A stretch of DNA of 64,000 bases. Origin: Pseudonocardia endophytica (lineage in GTDB: Bacteria; Actinomycetota; Actinomycetes; Mycobacteriales; Pseudonocardiaceae). Position 1 is the stretch's first letter; every line of letters begins with the position of its first letter. Below are positions 1 to 8,383 of this stretch, one piece after another. The notes under the pieces were generated by a model. That model had not been told where the DNA came from and made no database searches. It was given only the letters and a program-made list of their open reading frames with translations. Where the stretch lies: contig NZ_SMFZ01000001.1 of assembly GCF_004339565.1 (NCBI RefSeq), positions 3,472,001 through 3,536,000 of the forward strand, written 5' to 3'. Both the position numbers and the translations under genes were made by a program.

Positions 1-171
1 GACGATCCAGTGCCAGCCCTGCTGGTTGGAACCGCTGGGCGCCTGCAGCGCGACCTCGAGGGCATCACGAAGGACGTCCATCGGGACCGGCTTGTCGAAG
101 TCGAGCCGCTTGCGCACGGAGCGGGTGGTGGACAGCAGCTGGTCGGGGTCAAGGGGAAGCAGATCGGTCAT
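1..171 (-). CDS. Nitroreductase family protein, N-terminal part only
   Basis: The 57 codons seen begin at an ATG at 171 and run off the left edge. The N-terminus contains the segment TTRSVRKRLDF followed about 23 residues later by ALQAPSGSNQQGWHW. This matches the N-terminal FMN-binding region of nitroreductase-family flavoproteins: Arg near the first helix, then the P-S-G-x-N flavin-contact motif. Such enzymes reduce nitroaromatics or quinones with NAD(P)H, but the substrate cannot be told from this fragment. The gene reads in the same direction as its neighbour at 190, with 18 bases between them. Confidence 0.85.
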   Translation of the reverse strand, partial: MTDLLPLDPDQLLSTTRSVRKRLDFDKPVPMDVLRDALEVALQAPSGSNQQGWHWIV

Positions 172-189
172 GCCCCGATCCTCACCCCG

Positions 190-852
190 TCAGCCCGGTC
201 GGCGCACCACGAACACGGCCGACTCGCCGGACCCGGGCGCGAGCGTCAGGCGTCCGGCGGAGCGTTGCGCGGCAGCCGGAGCGGCACGCGGGTCCAACCC
301 GACCGGGACCCGGCCGTACGGGCCGCGGGACAGCCCGTCGCTGCCCTCCCGGACGATCGCGAACCCGGCGTCGACGAGCAGCTCCCGGATCCGCGCGTGC
401 CCGCGCGGGACGGGCGGGGTCGGCCAGCGCGGTCCGAGCAGCTCGCGGGCACGCCCGTCCGCGTCCGCCGCGACGACGAGTGCGCGCCCGCCCGGCTCCA
501 GCGCGCGCCACCAGCCGCCGGGGCCGACGTCGGAGTCCAGCGCGTCGTCCGGGAGCCGGTCCAGGACGACGACGGCCGTCAGGGCGCGGACCGGCCCCGG
601 CAACAACCCGATGTCGACGACGACCGGGCACCCCGGCGCACCGGCGCGCAGCTCCGCGGCCTCCTCCTCGGTGGCGGCCAGCCCGGACGCGGACCCGTAG
701 CGGGCGAGCCCGGCCAGCAGCGCGCCGTCCGTGCCGCCGACGTCGAGGTAGGGACCGCGGCCGAGCTCGTGGCGGGCCAGCCGCACGTACCAGCCGACGG
801 CGACGGCGTCCGGGGCCTGCGGGGCAGGGAGCGGGTCGGTCAGGGGGCTCAT
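190..852 (-). CDS. SAM-dependent methyltransferase-like protein
   Basis: This 220-residue protein starts at ATG 852; a longer frame runs to 1101 but passes through the hairpin at 875-916. Residues near 41-50 read DVGGTDGALL, a motif-I-like SAM-binding loop. It is followed by an acidic/VVVL strand (LTAVVVLDRLPDD) and a WWRALEPGGRALV segment typical of class I methyltransferases. The chain is short, and the C-terminal half does not show a substrate domain I recognise. Class I methyltransferase fold is likely; the substrate is unknown. It lies downstream of the acyltransferase but is separated from it by a strong hairpin, so it is probably a separate transcript. Confidence 0.6.
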   Translation of the reverse strand: MSPLTDPLPAPQAPDAVAVGWYVRLARHELGRGPYLDVGGTDGALLAGLARYGSASGLAATEEEAAELRAGAPGCPVVVDIGLLPGPVRALTAVVVLDRLPDDALDSDVGPGGWWRALEPGGRALVVAADADGRARELLGPRWPTPPVPRGHARIRELLVDAGFAIVREGSDGLSRGPYGRVPVGLDPRAAPAAAQRSAGRLTLAPGSGESAVFVVRRPG

Positions 853-874
853 CGCACCGTTCGGCAGGGGACGG

Positions 875-916
875 GGGTGGCCGGACCGCGTCGTGTGCCG
901 CGCGGTCCGGCCACCC
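875..916. terminator. Perfect 16-bp inverted repeat, probable terminator
   Basis: Bases 875-890 and 901-916 are exact reverse complements (16 bp, loop 10 bases). The hairpin lies 49 bases past the stop of the acyltransferase gene and just upstream of the methyltransferase start. It has no clear U-tract, as is common for actinobacterial terminators. Termination of the acyltransferase transcript is the simplest reading. Confidence 0.7.
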
Positions 917-964
917 ATCCTGCCGCCAGCGCCCCGGCGGCCGCGCTGCCGGGGCACTCCGGTC

Positions 965-2965
965 TCAGGCGTGTCGCGGGGGCAGGCCGTGGGCCGGCCG
1001 GCGCCTGCCGCGGACGGCCGCCGCCGCGGCGGCCACGATCGGTGTCGCCGCACTGCCGTGGGCGCGGTGCCTGCTGCGGCTGCGACCACAGCGTTCGACA
1101 CCGGACCGGCTTCCGCCGGAGCGTCCGGCGCGGGGCTCCGGCACGTCCGCGTCCTCGACGGCCGCTCCGTCCCCGTAGCCCCGGTCGCCTACCCGATCCC
1201 GCCGGGCGGGGTCGCCGACGGCCTGGCCGCCGGTCCAGCCGTCGTCCGCCCGGTCGTCGCCGTACCGGTCGTCGGGCGGTCCGTCGTCGACCGGCCCGGC
1301 CTGGGCCGGGGGCTCACCGGTGCCCTGGCGCGACGGGCCCGCCGGGGCCGACGTCCGCGCCGCGTCCCGGATCTGCTCCGAGCGGTCGCTCGCGTACTCC
1401 TCCGGCGCGGGCGCCCACGACCGCAGCCGCGCGGCCGCCATCAGGTTCCCGGCCAGGCGGTCGCCGTGACGGTCGTCGCCGTGTCCGGCGGCGCGGGCCA
1501 TGTCCCGGGCGTCGTGCAGGCGGACCAGGGCGGGCACCGGGTCGGCGGGACCGGCCTGGCGCGGCAGCGGCGACGGCAGGACGACGCGGTCCGTCTCCTC
1601 CACAGGGGACGACGGCCGGGGCCGGGCCACCCGCAGCGTCGGCGGGTCGAGTCGCGCGCGGTCGGTGTCGACCGGTCCGGCGCCCTCGGGGACGACCGCG
1701 TCCGTCGGGACGGCCGGTCCGGGCACGACGGCGGCCGGGGTACGCCGCCGGGCGCCCGGCAGGTCGCGCATCCACCCCCGCGCCGGCTGCTCGACGAACG
1801 TGTAGAGCAGGTGCGCCACCGGCACCGTCGCGACGAGCACGACGAGCGCGACGACGTGCGCGGACAGCGTGCCCGGTGCCAGCAGGCCGTCGAACCGATC
1901 CCCCGTCCCGTTCCGAAGAGCCAGCCAGAACATCTCGAACATCGGGATGTGCACCAGGTAGAGCGCGTAGGAGATGCGTCCGCCGTGCACCATCGGCCGC
2001 GAGCCCAGCCACCGCGCGGGGCCCCGCTCGGTCAGCGCCAGCGCGCCGACCAGCACCGGGAACAGGACGACGACGAGACCCAGCAGCCCGCCGCCCGCGG
2101 CATCGCCGGCGAGCAGCCCGCCGACGATTCCCAGCAGGGCGACCCACGCGGTCGTCGGAGCGATCCGCCGGGCCCGCGCCGATCCGGTCAGGCGCCGCAC
2201 GGCCAGCAGCGTCAGCACGCCCGCCGAGAAGCCGCAGAGCACCCGCACCAGCCAGCTGAACGGGTAGTACGGGCTGCCGACGACGAGGTACGCCGCGGCC
2301 ATCGGCGCCATCGCCAGCAGGGCACCGAACCCGAGCACGACGACCGGCAGCCGTCGCAGGCGGAAGAAGACGAGCGCCGTCAGCGGGAACAGCAGGTAGG
2401 CCAGCCACTCCGCGCTGATCGACCACGTCGGCCCCACCCAGGACGCCCCGTCCAGGAACGGCCGGTCCCACATCTGGACCAGCAGGAGCTGCCGCAACCA
2501 CTGGCCCCAGGACAGGTCCGGCTGAACGGCCTGGAACGCGATGTCGCCGCCGGAGCCGTACGTCGCGCGGATCAGCAGCCAGACACCGAACAGGTGGAAC
2601 ACGAGGAGGTAGGCGGGCCACATCCGCCCGGCGCGCGCCCACACGAAGCGACCGGCCGACCGCAGCCGCAGCCGCGGACCCATCCGGTCCAGGTACGTGT
2701 GCGCGATCACGAAACCGCTCAGCACGAAGAACAGGTCCACCCCGAGCGAACCCTGGGTGACCAACGGCCCGAGCACGGCGCTCACATCGGTGACGCCGGG
2801 AAGGGCGGTGAAGTGGAAGTGGAACGCCACCACCCACAGCGCCGCGACGATCCGCAGGCCGGTCAACGCCCGCAGCTCACCGCCGGGCGCGCGGCCCGGC
2901 CGTCCTGCGGTGTCCGGGTCCGACGCGGTGGGGCCGGTGACGAGGGGCTTCACATCGGGGGCCAA
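965..2965 (-). CDS. Membrane acyltransferase, family 3 (OafA/YrhL type), with long cytoplasmic tail
   Basis: The N-terminal ~390 residues form about ten membrane segments typical of acyltransferase family 3, which O-acylates surface sugars at the membrane. Signature parts are RALTGLRIVAALWVVAFHFHF near residue 35 with the catalytic-type His, FFVLSGFVI, and PTWSISAEWLAYL. The remaining ~270 residues are hydrophilic, rich in Arg, Pro, Asp and Gly, and lack the SGNH domain seen in some relatives. The start is uncertain: TTG at 2965, or GTG at 2953. It diverges from the Emb gene at 3160. Acylation of arabinogalactan or another wall glycan is plausible from context; the acyl group is unknown. Confidence 0.85.
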   Translation of the reverse strand: MAPDVKPLVTGPTASDPDTAGRPGRAPGGELRALTGLRIVAALWVVAFHFHFTALPGVTDVSAVLGPLVTQGSLGVDLFFVLSGFVIAHTYLDRMGPRLRLRSAGRFVWARAGRMWPAYLLVFHLFGVWLLIRATYGSGGDIAFQAVQPDLSWGQWLRQLLLVQMWDRPFLDGASWVGPTWSISAEWLAYLLFPLTALVFFRLRRLPVVVLGFGALLAMAPMAAAYLVVGSPYYPFSWLVRVLCGFSAGVLTLLAVRRLTGSARARRIAPTTAWVALLGIVGGLLAGDAAGGGLLGLVVVLFPVLVGALALTERGPARWLGSRPMVHGGRISYALYLVHIPMFEMFWLALRNGTGDRFDGLLAPGTLSAHVVALVVLVATVPVAHLLYTFVEQPARGWMRDLPGARRRTPAAVVPGPAVPTDAVVPEGAGPVDTDRARLDPPTLRVARPRPSSPVEETDRVVLPSPLPRQAGPADPVPALVRLHDARDMARAAGHGDDRHGDRLAGNLMAAARLRSWAPAPEEYASDRSEQIRDAARTSAPAGPSRQGTGEPPAQAGPVDDGPPDDRYGDDRADDGWTGGQAVGDPARRDRVGDRGYGDGAAVEDADVPEPRAGRSGGSRSGVERCGRSRSRHRAHGSAATPIVAAAAAAVRGRRRPAHGLPPRHA

Positions 2966-3146
2966 CGAGGTGTCCGCGCCACCGTCACCGGTGACACCCG
3001 AACAAGGCCCGAATGTCGCAGCTCGTCACGCTGCGTGTCGACCGTCGGGCGAATACGGACTTGACACCCCGGCCGGGCGAAGCCGACGAACGGATCGCGG
3101 AAGCCTGCGGCGGTGGGGCACTTCCCGGTCGGCCGATCGCGCTGTC

Positions 3147-3152
3147 TAGCCT
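3147..3152 (+). promoter_or_regulatory. -10 element of a probable leaderless promoter for the Emb gene
   Basis: TAGCCT ends 7 bases before GTG 3160. This spacing puts the transcription start at or beside the start codon. No Shine-Dalgarno sequence precedes the GTG, which supports a leaderless transcript. Confidence 0.6.
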
Positions 3153-3159
3153 CGACCGG

Positions 3160-6100
3160 GTGCTGACCACCGACCAGGTGGCCGAGAGACGGCCGGACAC
3201 ACCCGTGTCCCCGGTCCGTGGCCCACGCCCCGCCGACCGGTGGCTGGCCGCCGGTCTCGGTCTGCTCGCCGCAGTTCTCGCGCTCGCCGTGCCGTTCCTG
3301 CCGGTCGACCAGAAGACGGCCGAGGTCAACTGGCCGTCCGCGCAGACCGGCACCGCACCCGTCGACGCACCACTGGTCACGTTGCGGCCGGAGACCATGG
3401 ACGCGACGTTCGGGTGCGCCGGGATCCGCAGCCTCGACGCCCGCACCGACGGGCCGGCGACCGTGTTCTCGACGGTTCCCCAGGCGTCGCCGATCGGGGC
3501 GGCCGTGGCGATGCGCGTCAGCGTCGACAACGGGACGCTGTCGGTCGACAACCGGGGCATCCAGGTCGCGTCCCGGTCGCTCCCGGCGGGCGACTGCTCG
3601 CTGGCCATCACCTCCGACGCCGCGCGGACGGCGGCGACGCTCGGCGGTCAGGAGCTGTTCGGGCTCGACGGCGACAACCGGCCGCAGGTCACCGGCGTGT
3701 ACTCCTCGCTGGACCAGGCACGTGACCCGGTCGCCGGCACATCGGTTCGCTTCGACGCGGACAACCGCTACGACAGCGTGTCCAGCACGCTGAAGGTCGT
3801 CGCGTCGGTCCTGGCCGTGCTGGCGCTGGCCGGCAGCCTGTGGTTCCTGCGCAGGCTCGACGACCGCGACGCCCGTCGCGTGCTGCACAACCGCAGGCGG
3901 CTGTCCCGCGCGCTGCAGGGACGCGACATCGTCCGCGACTCACTCGTCGTCGTCGTGCTCGCGGTCTGGGCCGTGATCGGCTCGATGACCTCCGACGACG
4001 GCTACATCCTCGCGATCTCCCGTGGCGCCGACTCGTCGGGCTACATCGGCAACTACTACCGGTGGTTCAACGCGCCGGAGGCCCCGTTCGGCTGGTTCTA
4101 CCAGCTGTACTCGCTCTGGAGCGGGGTCTCCGAGTCCGTGCTGTGGCTACGGCTACCGGCACTCGCGATGGGCATCGCGTCCTGGTTCCTGATCAGCCGT
4201 GCACTGCTCCCCCGGCTCGGCACCCGGGTGCGACGCAGCCGGTCGGCCGGCTGGGCCGCGGCGGGCGTGTTCCTGTGCTTCTGGATGCCGTTCGACAACG
4301 GCCTGCGCCCCGAGACCCCGGTCATGATCGCGGCACTGCTGTCGTTCGTGATGCTGGAGCGCGCGATCGCGATCCGTCGGCTGACGCCGGTCGCGTGGGC
4401 GCTGATCGCCGCCGCGTTCGCCGTCGCGGCGACGCCGACCGGCCTGATCGCGCTGGCGCCGTTCCTGGCCGCCGCCCGCCCGCTGCTGCGCCTGCTCACC
4501 GAGCGCGCGCGCCGGACCGGGTGGCTGTCCACGTTCGGCCCGCTCCTGGCCGCCGGGCTGATCGTGCTGGTGGCGATCTTCGGTGACCAGACGTGGGCGA
4601 CGATCGCCGAGGCGACCCGCGTCCGGACCGACATCGGCCCGAACCTGTACTGGTACCAGGAGCTGGTCCGCTACCAGGCACTGTTCGCCCAGAACCAGGA
4701 CGGCTCGCTGCAACGCCGCTTCCCGGTGCTGCTGCTCTGGCTGTGCACCGCGGTGGCGGGCATGGTGCTGCTGCGGCGCGGCCGGATCCCCGGCGCCGCA
4801 CTCGGCTTCTCCCGGCGCCTGATCGGGAGCACCGTCCTCTCGTTCGCCGTCCTCGCGCTGACGCCGACGAAGTGGACCCACCACTTCGGTGCGTTCGCCG
4901 CGCTCGGGGCGGGCATGGCCGCACTCGCGGCGCTGGCGACGAGCACCGGGGTGCTGCGCTCGCGGCGCAACCAGGCCTTGTTCCTGTCCGCCGTGCTCGC
5001 GATGACCGCTCTGGCGTTCGTCGGACCCAACTCGTGGTGGTACGTCTCCAACTGGGGTGTGCCCTGGTTCGACAAACCACCCTCGATCGCCGGGTACTCG
5101 GCGACCGAGCTGCTCCTGATACTCGCCGGTCTGTCGCTGGTGGTCGGCGTCGTCGAACACCTGCGCACACCGGACATCCCCCGCCCGGTGCTGACCACCG
5201 AGGACAGGCCCCGCAAGCGCAGGCGGCGGGGACTGTCCCAGGCCCAGGCCGTCCGGCTCGGGTCCGCACCGATCGCCGTCGTATGCGCGCTGATGGTGCT
5301 GTTCGAGGTGGCGTCGCTGGCCAAGGGCATGGAGAAGCAGATCGGCAGCTACTCCCTCGGCGCCGACCTGATCTCGGACCCGACGATGTCGCAGTGCGGC
5401 CTCGCCGGGCGGCTGCAGGTCGAGACCGACCCGCAGGCGGGTGTGCTGCAGTCGATCCCGGCAGGCTCGAACCCGGACGACGCGCCGCAGGCGACGGGCT
5501 TCTCGGCGTCCGGTCTCCCGCCGTCCGGTCCCGGGTCGCTGCGCGACACCGACGGCACCGGCGACCGCTCCCCGAGCATCAGCGGCACCGGCCCGCAGGG
5601 CGGCCCGATCATGGGCAGCTACAGCAGCGCGCCGAACGCCGTCGGCGAGTACCGGTCCGGCTGGTACCGCCTGCCTGCCGCGGCCCGGTCCGGGTCCGCG
5701 CCGCTCGTGCTCGGGATCGCCGGTGTGGTCGGCGAGGGGAACGAGCTGACGCTGCAGTTCTCGCGGTCCACACCGGACGGCGGCGAGCAGATCGTCGACG
5801 AGATCGAGCCGGGTGGCACCAGCGGCACCGTGGCGACGGTGGCGGACCTCGAGGGCGACTCGGCGGGGACCCGGGCCTGGCGCGACGTCCGGCTCGACCT
5901 GGCCGGTCGTCCCGCCGCGGACGCCGACCGGGTCCGCGTCATCGCCACCGACGGCGGCACTCCGCCGAACACGTGGATCGCCGTGGCCCAGCCGCGGGTC
6001 CCGATCCTGACGCCGCTGACGCAGCTCGTCGGCAACCGACCGGGCTACATCGACTGGCCCGCGGCGTTCACCAGCCCGTGCCTGCGCCGCTACGACACGA

Positions 6101-6414
6101 ACGCGGGCATCGCCGAGGTCCCCGCCTACCGCGTGCTGGCCGACCCGCAGCAGCGCGGGCCGGGCGACGGGCAGGGTTCGGTGAGTGCGGGCGGCACGCT
6201 GTCCTGGATGGACCAGATCGCCACCCAGCGGTACGTCCCGACCTACCTTCCGGGAGCATGGGACTTCGACTGGGGCCAGTTCCGGCTGGTCGAGCCGTAC
6301 ACGGCGGGCGTCGTGCCGCCGGACGTCACGACCGGGAGCCGCACGATGTGGGGCTGGCAGCAGGTCAGGACGATCGGCCCGCCGCCGCCGGAACCGCCCG
6401 TGCTGCCAGGCTGA
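3160..6414 (+). CDS. emb: Arabinosyltransferase, Emb family (copy 1)
   Basis: This 1084-residue membrane protein has the length and layout of mycobacterial EmbA/B/C: an N-terminal membrane anchor, a ~150-residue extracytoplasmic domain, about a dozen further membrane helices, and a C-terminal carbohydrate-binding-like domain. Such enzymes transfer arabinofuranose from decaprenyl-phosphoryl-arabinose onto arabinan outside the membrane. The GT-C acidic motif is D279-D280 in MTSDDGYIL, followed by GYIGNYYRWFNAPEAPFGW. LTPTKWTHHFG and WGVPWF are other family segments. The frame is open back to 3013, but GTG 3160 is chosen because of the TAGCCT element before it and the family length. It is followed after 49 bases by a GlfT2-type gene. 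Which Emb paralogue it equals cannot be decided here. Confidence 0.93.
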   Translation: MLTTDQVAERRPDTPVSPVRGPRPADRWLAAGLGLLAAVLALAVPFLPVDQKTAEVNWPSAQTGTAPVDAPLVTLRPETMDATFGCAGIRSLDARTDGPATVFSTVPQASPIGAAVAMRVSVDNGTLSVDNRGIQVASRSLPAGDCSLAITSDAARTAATLGGQELFGLDGDNRPQVTGVYSSLDQARDPVAGTSVRFDADNRYDSVSSTLKVVASVLAVLALAGSLWFLRRLDDRDARRVLHNRRRLSRALQGRDIVRDSLVVVVLAVWAVIGSMTSDDGYILAISRGADSSGYIGNYYRWFNAPEAPFGWFYQLYSLWSGVSESVLWLRLPALAMGIASWFLISRALLPRLGTRVRRSRSAGWAAAGVFLCFWMPFDNGLRPETPVMIAALLSFVMLERAIAIRRLTPVAWALIAAAFAVAATPTGLIALAPFLAAARPLLRLLTERARRTGWLSTFGPLLAAGLIVLVAIFGDQTWATIAEATRVRTDIGPNLYWYQELVRYQALFAQNQDGSLQRRFPVLLLWLCTAVAGMVLLRRGRIPGAALGFSRRLIGSTVLSFAVLALTPTKWTHHFGAFAALGAGMAALAALATSTGVLRSRRNQALFLSAVLAMTALAFVGPNSWWYVSNWGVPWFDKPPSIAGYSATELLLILAGLSLVVGVVEHLRTPDIPRPVLTTEDRPRKRRRRGLSQAQAVRLGSAPIAVVCALMVLFEVASLAKGMEKQIGSYSLGADLISDPTMSQCGLAGRLQVETDPQAGVLQSIPAGSNPDDAPQATGFSASGLPPSGPGSLRDTDGTGDRSPSISGTGPQGGPIMGSYSSAPNAVGEYRSGWYRLPAAARSGSAPLVLGIAGVVGEGNELTLQFSRSTPDGGEQIVDEIEPGGTSGTVATVADLEGDSAGTRAWRDVRLDLAGRPAADADRVRVIATDGGTPPNTWIAVAQPRVPILTPLTQLVGNRPGYIDWPAAFTSPCLRRYDTNAGIAEVPAYRVLADPQQRGPGDGQGSVSAGGTLSWMDQIATQRYVPTYLPGAWDFDWGQFRLVEPYTAGVVPPDVTTGSRTMWGWQQVRTIGPPPPEPPVLPG

Positions 6415-6463
6415 CCCCATCGCCGCCAGAACACCGCCGGACGACCCGAGAGGGCCTGCCCCC

Positions 6464-8371
6464 ATGCTTCGCGCCGCAGAGAACGACGCACCGACCGAGG
6501 AGCCGGAGGTGAGCGCGCCCGCAGACGACGGGGCGGGCCGCCTTCTCGTCCAGCGGGGGCCGTTCACCGGCCCGTCGGACCTGGTGCCGGAGGACCTCTA
6601 CGCCGAGGTACTGCGCGGCACCGCCCGCCGGGAGCGCACCGGGATCCGGCTGACGCCCGGCACGCTCGTCACGACGAACACGTACTGGGGTCGGCTGCAC
6701 GCGACGTACTGGCAGCGCTGGACGGCCGTGCGCGAGGTGCGGGTGGATCTGCACGCCGCCGGCACCGGCCGCGTGCGGCTGATGGCGTCGGACACGAACA
6801 AGGTGCCGCGGACCGTCGCCGTCGCGAACGTCGACGGCTCCGGCGAGGTCGTGCTGACCGGCGCGATCGACCGCTTCCTCGACGGTGGCGGCATGTGGCT
6901 GGAGATGGTCACCGACGTCGGCGAGCTGACCGTCTCCGACGTCCGGTGGAGCGTTCCTCGGCAGGCCGCGGACAGGCCGACGTCGATGACGATCTGCACG
7001 TTCAACCGGGTCGAGGACTGTCTGAACACGCTGCAGGCGCTCGGCGACGACCCGGAGGCGCTGGAGCGGCTGGAGATCGTGCGGGTCGTCGACCAGGGCA
7101 CCGACCCGCTGGAGAGCCGCGACCGGTTCACCGAGGTCATGGCCGGGCTCGGGGCGAAGCTGCGCTACCAGCGCCAGCCGAACCTCGGCGGCGCGGGCGG
7201 GTTCACCCGTGGCCTGTTCGAGGCCACCGCCGGGGCACCGGAGTCCGACCACGACGTCCTCCTGATGGACGACGACGTACTGCTCGAGCCGGAGATCGTC
7301 GTCCGCCTGACCGGGTTCGCGGCGTGCACGACGCACCCCACGATCGTCGGCGGCCAGATGCTCAACCTGCTGCACCCCGACCACGTGCACATCACGGCGG
7401 AGTACGCGCTGCCGGAGAAGATGAAGGTCGGCATCCCGGTCCCCGGCGCGATGCGCGAGGCGCACCTGCTCGGCCGCGACGAGCGCCTGCTCCCGATGGT
7501 GCAGGACCGGCGCGTGGACACCGAGTACAACGGCTGGTGGTCCTGCCTGATCCCGGCCGCGATCGTGCGCGCGGTCGGGTACCCGCTGCCGCTGTTCTTC
7601 CAGTGGGACGACGTCGAGTTCGGCTACCGGGCCCGCGAGCACGGCTTCCCGACGGTGTCGCTGCCCGGCGCAGGGGTCTGGCACGCGGACTTCGGCTGGA
7701 AGGACTGGGACGAGTGGCACCGCTACTTCAACCAGCGCAACGGCCTGATCACCGCGGCCCTGCGCACCGGGTTCGACCGGCGCGTCGTGACCGGCACGGT
7801 GATCGAGCTGCTGGCGCAGTACCTGGTGGCGATGCAGTACGGGCTGGCCGCGACGCTGCTGCAGGCCGTCGAGGACTTCCTGGACGGCCCGTCCGTGCTC
7901 GACGACGGATCGGCGCACGCCGCCGCGGAGATCCGCCGGATCCGCGCCGAGTACCCGGAGACGAAGGCCGTCCCGATCGACGAGCTCGGGCTGGACTTCC
8001 GCGAGACGCAGGTGCACCTGGCTCCGCCCGGGAAGCCGTCGAAGATGGTCCGGACCTGGGGCAAGCGGCTGCTGCTGCAGGCCACCGGGCGGGTGCCGTT
8101 CCGGACCGGCATGGTCCCGGCCGGCGAGGCGCACTGGTGGTTCGTGTCGCTGTTCGAGCGCGCGATCGTGACCGACATGGCCGAGACCGGCGTCCGGGTG
8201 CGCACCCGCGACCGCGATCGCCAGCAGGAGCTCGTCCGGCGTGCGACGGGCACGGTGCGTCGGTTGTGGACCGACGGCGGTGCCGTCGCGCAGCAGTGGC
8301 GTGACGCAGCCCCGCGCCTGACCGCCCGCGAGAACTGGGCCCGCCTCTACGGGCTCACCGAGGAGCGCTGA
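6464..8371 (+). CDS. GlfT2-like galactofuranosyltransferase (paralogue)
   Basis: This 635-residue protein matches GlfT2 in length (637 in M. tuberculosis) and domain order: an N-terminal beta-sandwich, a GT2/GT-A catalytic domain and a C-terminal helical part. Catalytic landmarks are QPNLGGAGGF, the metal-binding D269-D270-D271, WWSCLIP, the FFQWDDVEFGYRAREHG acidic pair, and the WHADFGWKDWDEWH histidine segment. It should add Galf units from UDP-Galf at the inner membrane face. The second copy at 11452-13461 is closer to mycobacterial GlfT2 in its N-terminus, so this copy may have a different acceptor. The start is ATG 6464; the frame is open further upstream, but that part overlaps the Emb gene. 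Confidence 0.88.
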   Translation: MLRAAENDAPTEEPEVSAPADDGAGRLLVQRGPFTGPSDLVPEDLYAEVLRGTARRERTGIRLTPGTLVTTNTYWGRLHATYWQRWTAVREVRVDLHAAGTGRVRLMASDTNKVPRTVAVANVDGSGEVVLTGAIDRFLDGGGMWLEMVTDVGELTVSDVRWSVPRQAADRPTSMTICTFNRVEDCLNTLQALGDDPEALERLEIVRVVDQGTDPLESRDRFTEVMAGLGAKLRYQRQPNLGGAGGFTRGLFEATAGAPESDHDVLLMDDDVLLEPEIVVRLTGFAACTTHPTIVGGQMLNLLHPDHVHITAEYALPEKMKVGIPVPGAMREAHLLGRDERLLPMVQDRRVDTEYNGWWSCLIPAAIVRAVGYPLPLFFQWDDVEFGYRAREHGFPTVSLPGAGVWHADFGWKDWDEWHRYFNQRNGLITAALRTGFDRRVVTGTVIELLAQYLVAMQYGLAATLLQAVEDFLDGPSVLDDGSAHAAAEIRRIRAEYPETKAVPIDELGLDFRETQVHLAPPGKPSKMVRTWGKRLLLQATGRVPFRTGMVPAGEAHWWFVSLFERAIVTDMAETGVRVRTRDRDRQQELVRRATGTVRRLWTDGGAVAQQWRDAAPRLTARENWARLYGLTEER

Positions 8372-8383
8372 GCAGCCCGGGCG

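Noticed and set aside
3061-3066. TTGACA, a perfect -35 hexamer upstream of the Emb gene
   Set aside because: No TAnnnT lies 16-19 bases downstream. The TAGCCT at 3147 is 80 bases away and fits a leaderless start better.
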